A DNA stretch of 20,404 nt from an uncultured Peptoniphilus sp. (lineage in GTDB: Bacteria > Bacillota > Clostridia > Tissierellales > Peptoniphilaceae), in NCBI GenBank assembly GCA_902465645.1, contig CABQNX010000022.1, positions 1 through 20,404 of the forward strand. The letters are read 5' to 3'. Of this stretch, positions 20,299-20,404 are shown one piece after another. Numbering within the stretch: position 1 is the first letter of the stretch; each line of letters begins with the position of its first letter. The position numbers and the translations under genes are program-made. The notes beneath the pieces are model-generated. The model had not been told where the DNA came from. It made no database searches and was given only the letters and a program-made list of their open reading frames with translations.

Positions 20299-20404
20299 TT
20301 CTTCAGGGCGAGGTGCAATTCCTCACCGGCGGTAAAGTCCGCGAGCGCAAGCTGAATTGGTGCAATTCCAATACCGACAGTATAGTCTGGATGAAAGAAG
20401 ATAA
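20299..20404 (+). ncRNA. FMN riboswitch (RFN element), reaching the window edge
   Basis: The conserved parts follow in order: TTCAGGGCGAGGTG, CCTCACCGGCGGTAAAGTCC, GCGAGCGC, CCGACAGTATAGTCTGGATG and the closing AAGAAG that pairs with CTTC at the 5' end. It senses FMN and lowers expression of riboflavin synthesis or uptake genes. The controlled gene lies beyond the right edge, and the expression platform is not included. Confidence 0.96.

Overview
The window looks chromosomal and comes from an AT-rich, low-GC Gram-positive anaerobe. The evidence is AGGAGG-type ribosome binding sites, a T-box on serS, FMN and yybP-ykoY riboswitches, a YtrA-type GntR/ABC operon, TxpA/Hol_Tox-type small toxins, and a pyrBI-pyrK-pyrD order with a class 1B PyrD. 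A Peptoniphilaceae/Tissierellia member (Anaerococcus-like) is my guess; this rests on gene style, not on a search.

Layout. (1) 1-179: start of an NCS2 purine permease, running off the left edge. (2) 322-4500, minus: a CPBP membrane protease gene whose last ~60 codons have slipped frame, a YtrA-like GntR repressor, an ABC ATPase and three tandem ABC-2 permeases. A strong promoter ahead of the CPBP gene overlaps an AGTGTA-N13-TACACT operator, so the whole block reads as one self-regulated envelope-stress operon. (3) 4681-5614, minus: azlC-azlD branched-chain amino-acid exporter; AzlC seems to lack about 20 internal residues. (4) 5680-6189: a possible gene remnant and a small membrane protein. 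(5) 6277-9132, minus: a P2-type ATPase behind a yybP-ykoY (Mn2+) riboswitch, which suggests Mn2+/Ca2+ export. (6) 9159-10685, minus: serS with a T-box leader (specifier UCC).

(7) 10722-11430: two tandem type I toxin-antitoxin cassettes. Each has a 27-28 aa hydrophobic holin-like toxin on the plus strand and a convergent antisense RNA over the toxin 3' UTR. The 5' and 3' parts of each toxin mRNA are complementary, with compensatory changes between the copies. The second copy carries a 17-nt sequence inserted at the start codon that perfectly complements its own 3' UTR. This is the most unusual structure in the window. (8) 11428-11544, minus: a 38-aa membrane peptide. (9) 11657-14211, plus: a MoxR-type AAA ATPase and a VWA-domain partner broken by a one-base frameshift. 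(10) 14226-16569, minus: threonine dehydratase, a class I aminotransferase and a 54-aa membrane ORF. (11) 16737-19589, minus: pyrB-pyrI-pyrK-pyrD, with pyrD damaged by an out-of-frame deletion of its FMN-site segment. (12) 19703-20239, plus: a divergent guanylate-kinase-like protein, then an FMN riboswitch running to the right edge.

Four genes (CPBP, azlC, the VWA gene, pyrD) look damaged while their neighbours are intact. That means either recent decay in this strain or local sequence errors; raw reads would tell.
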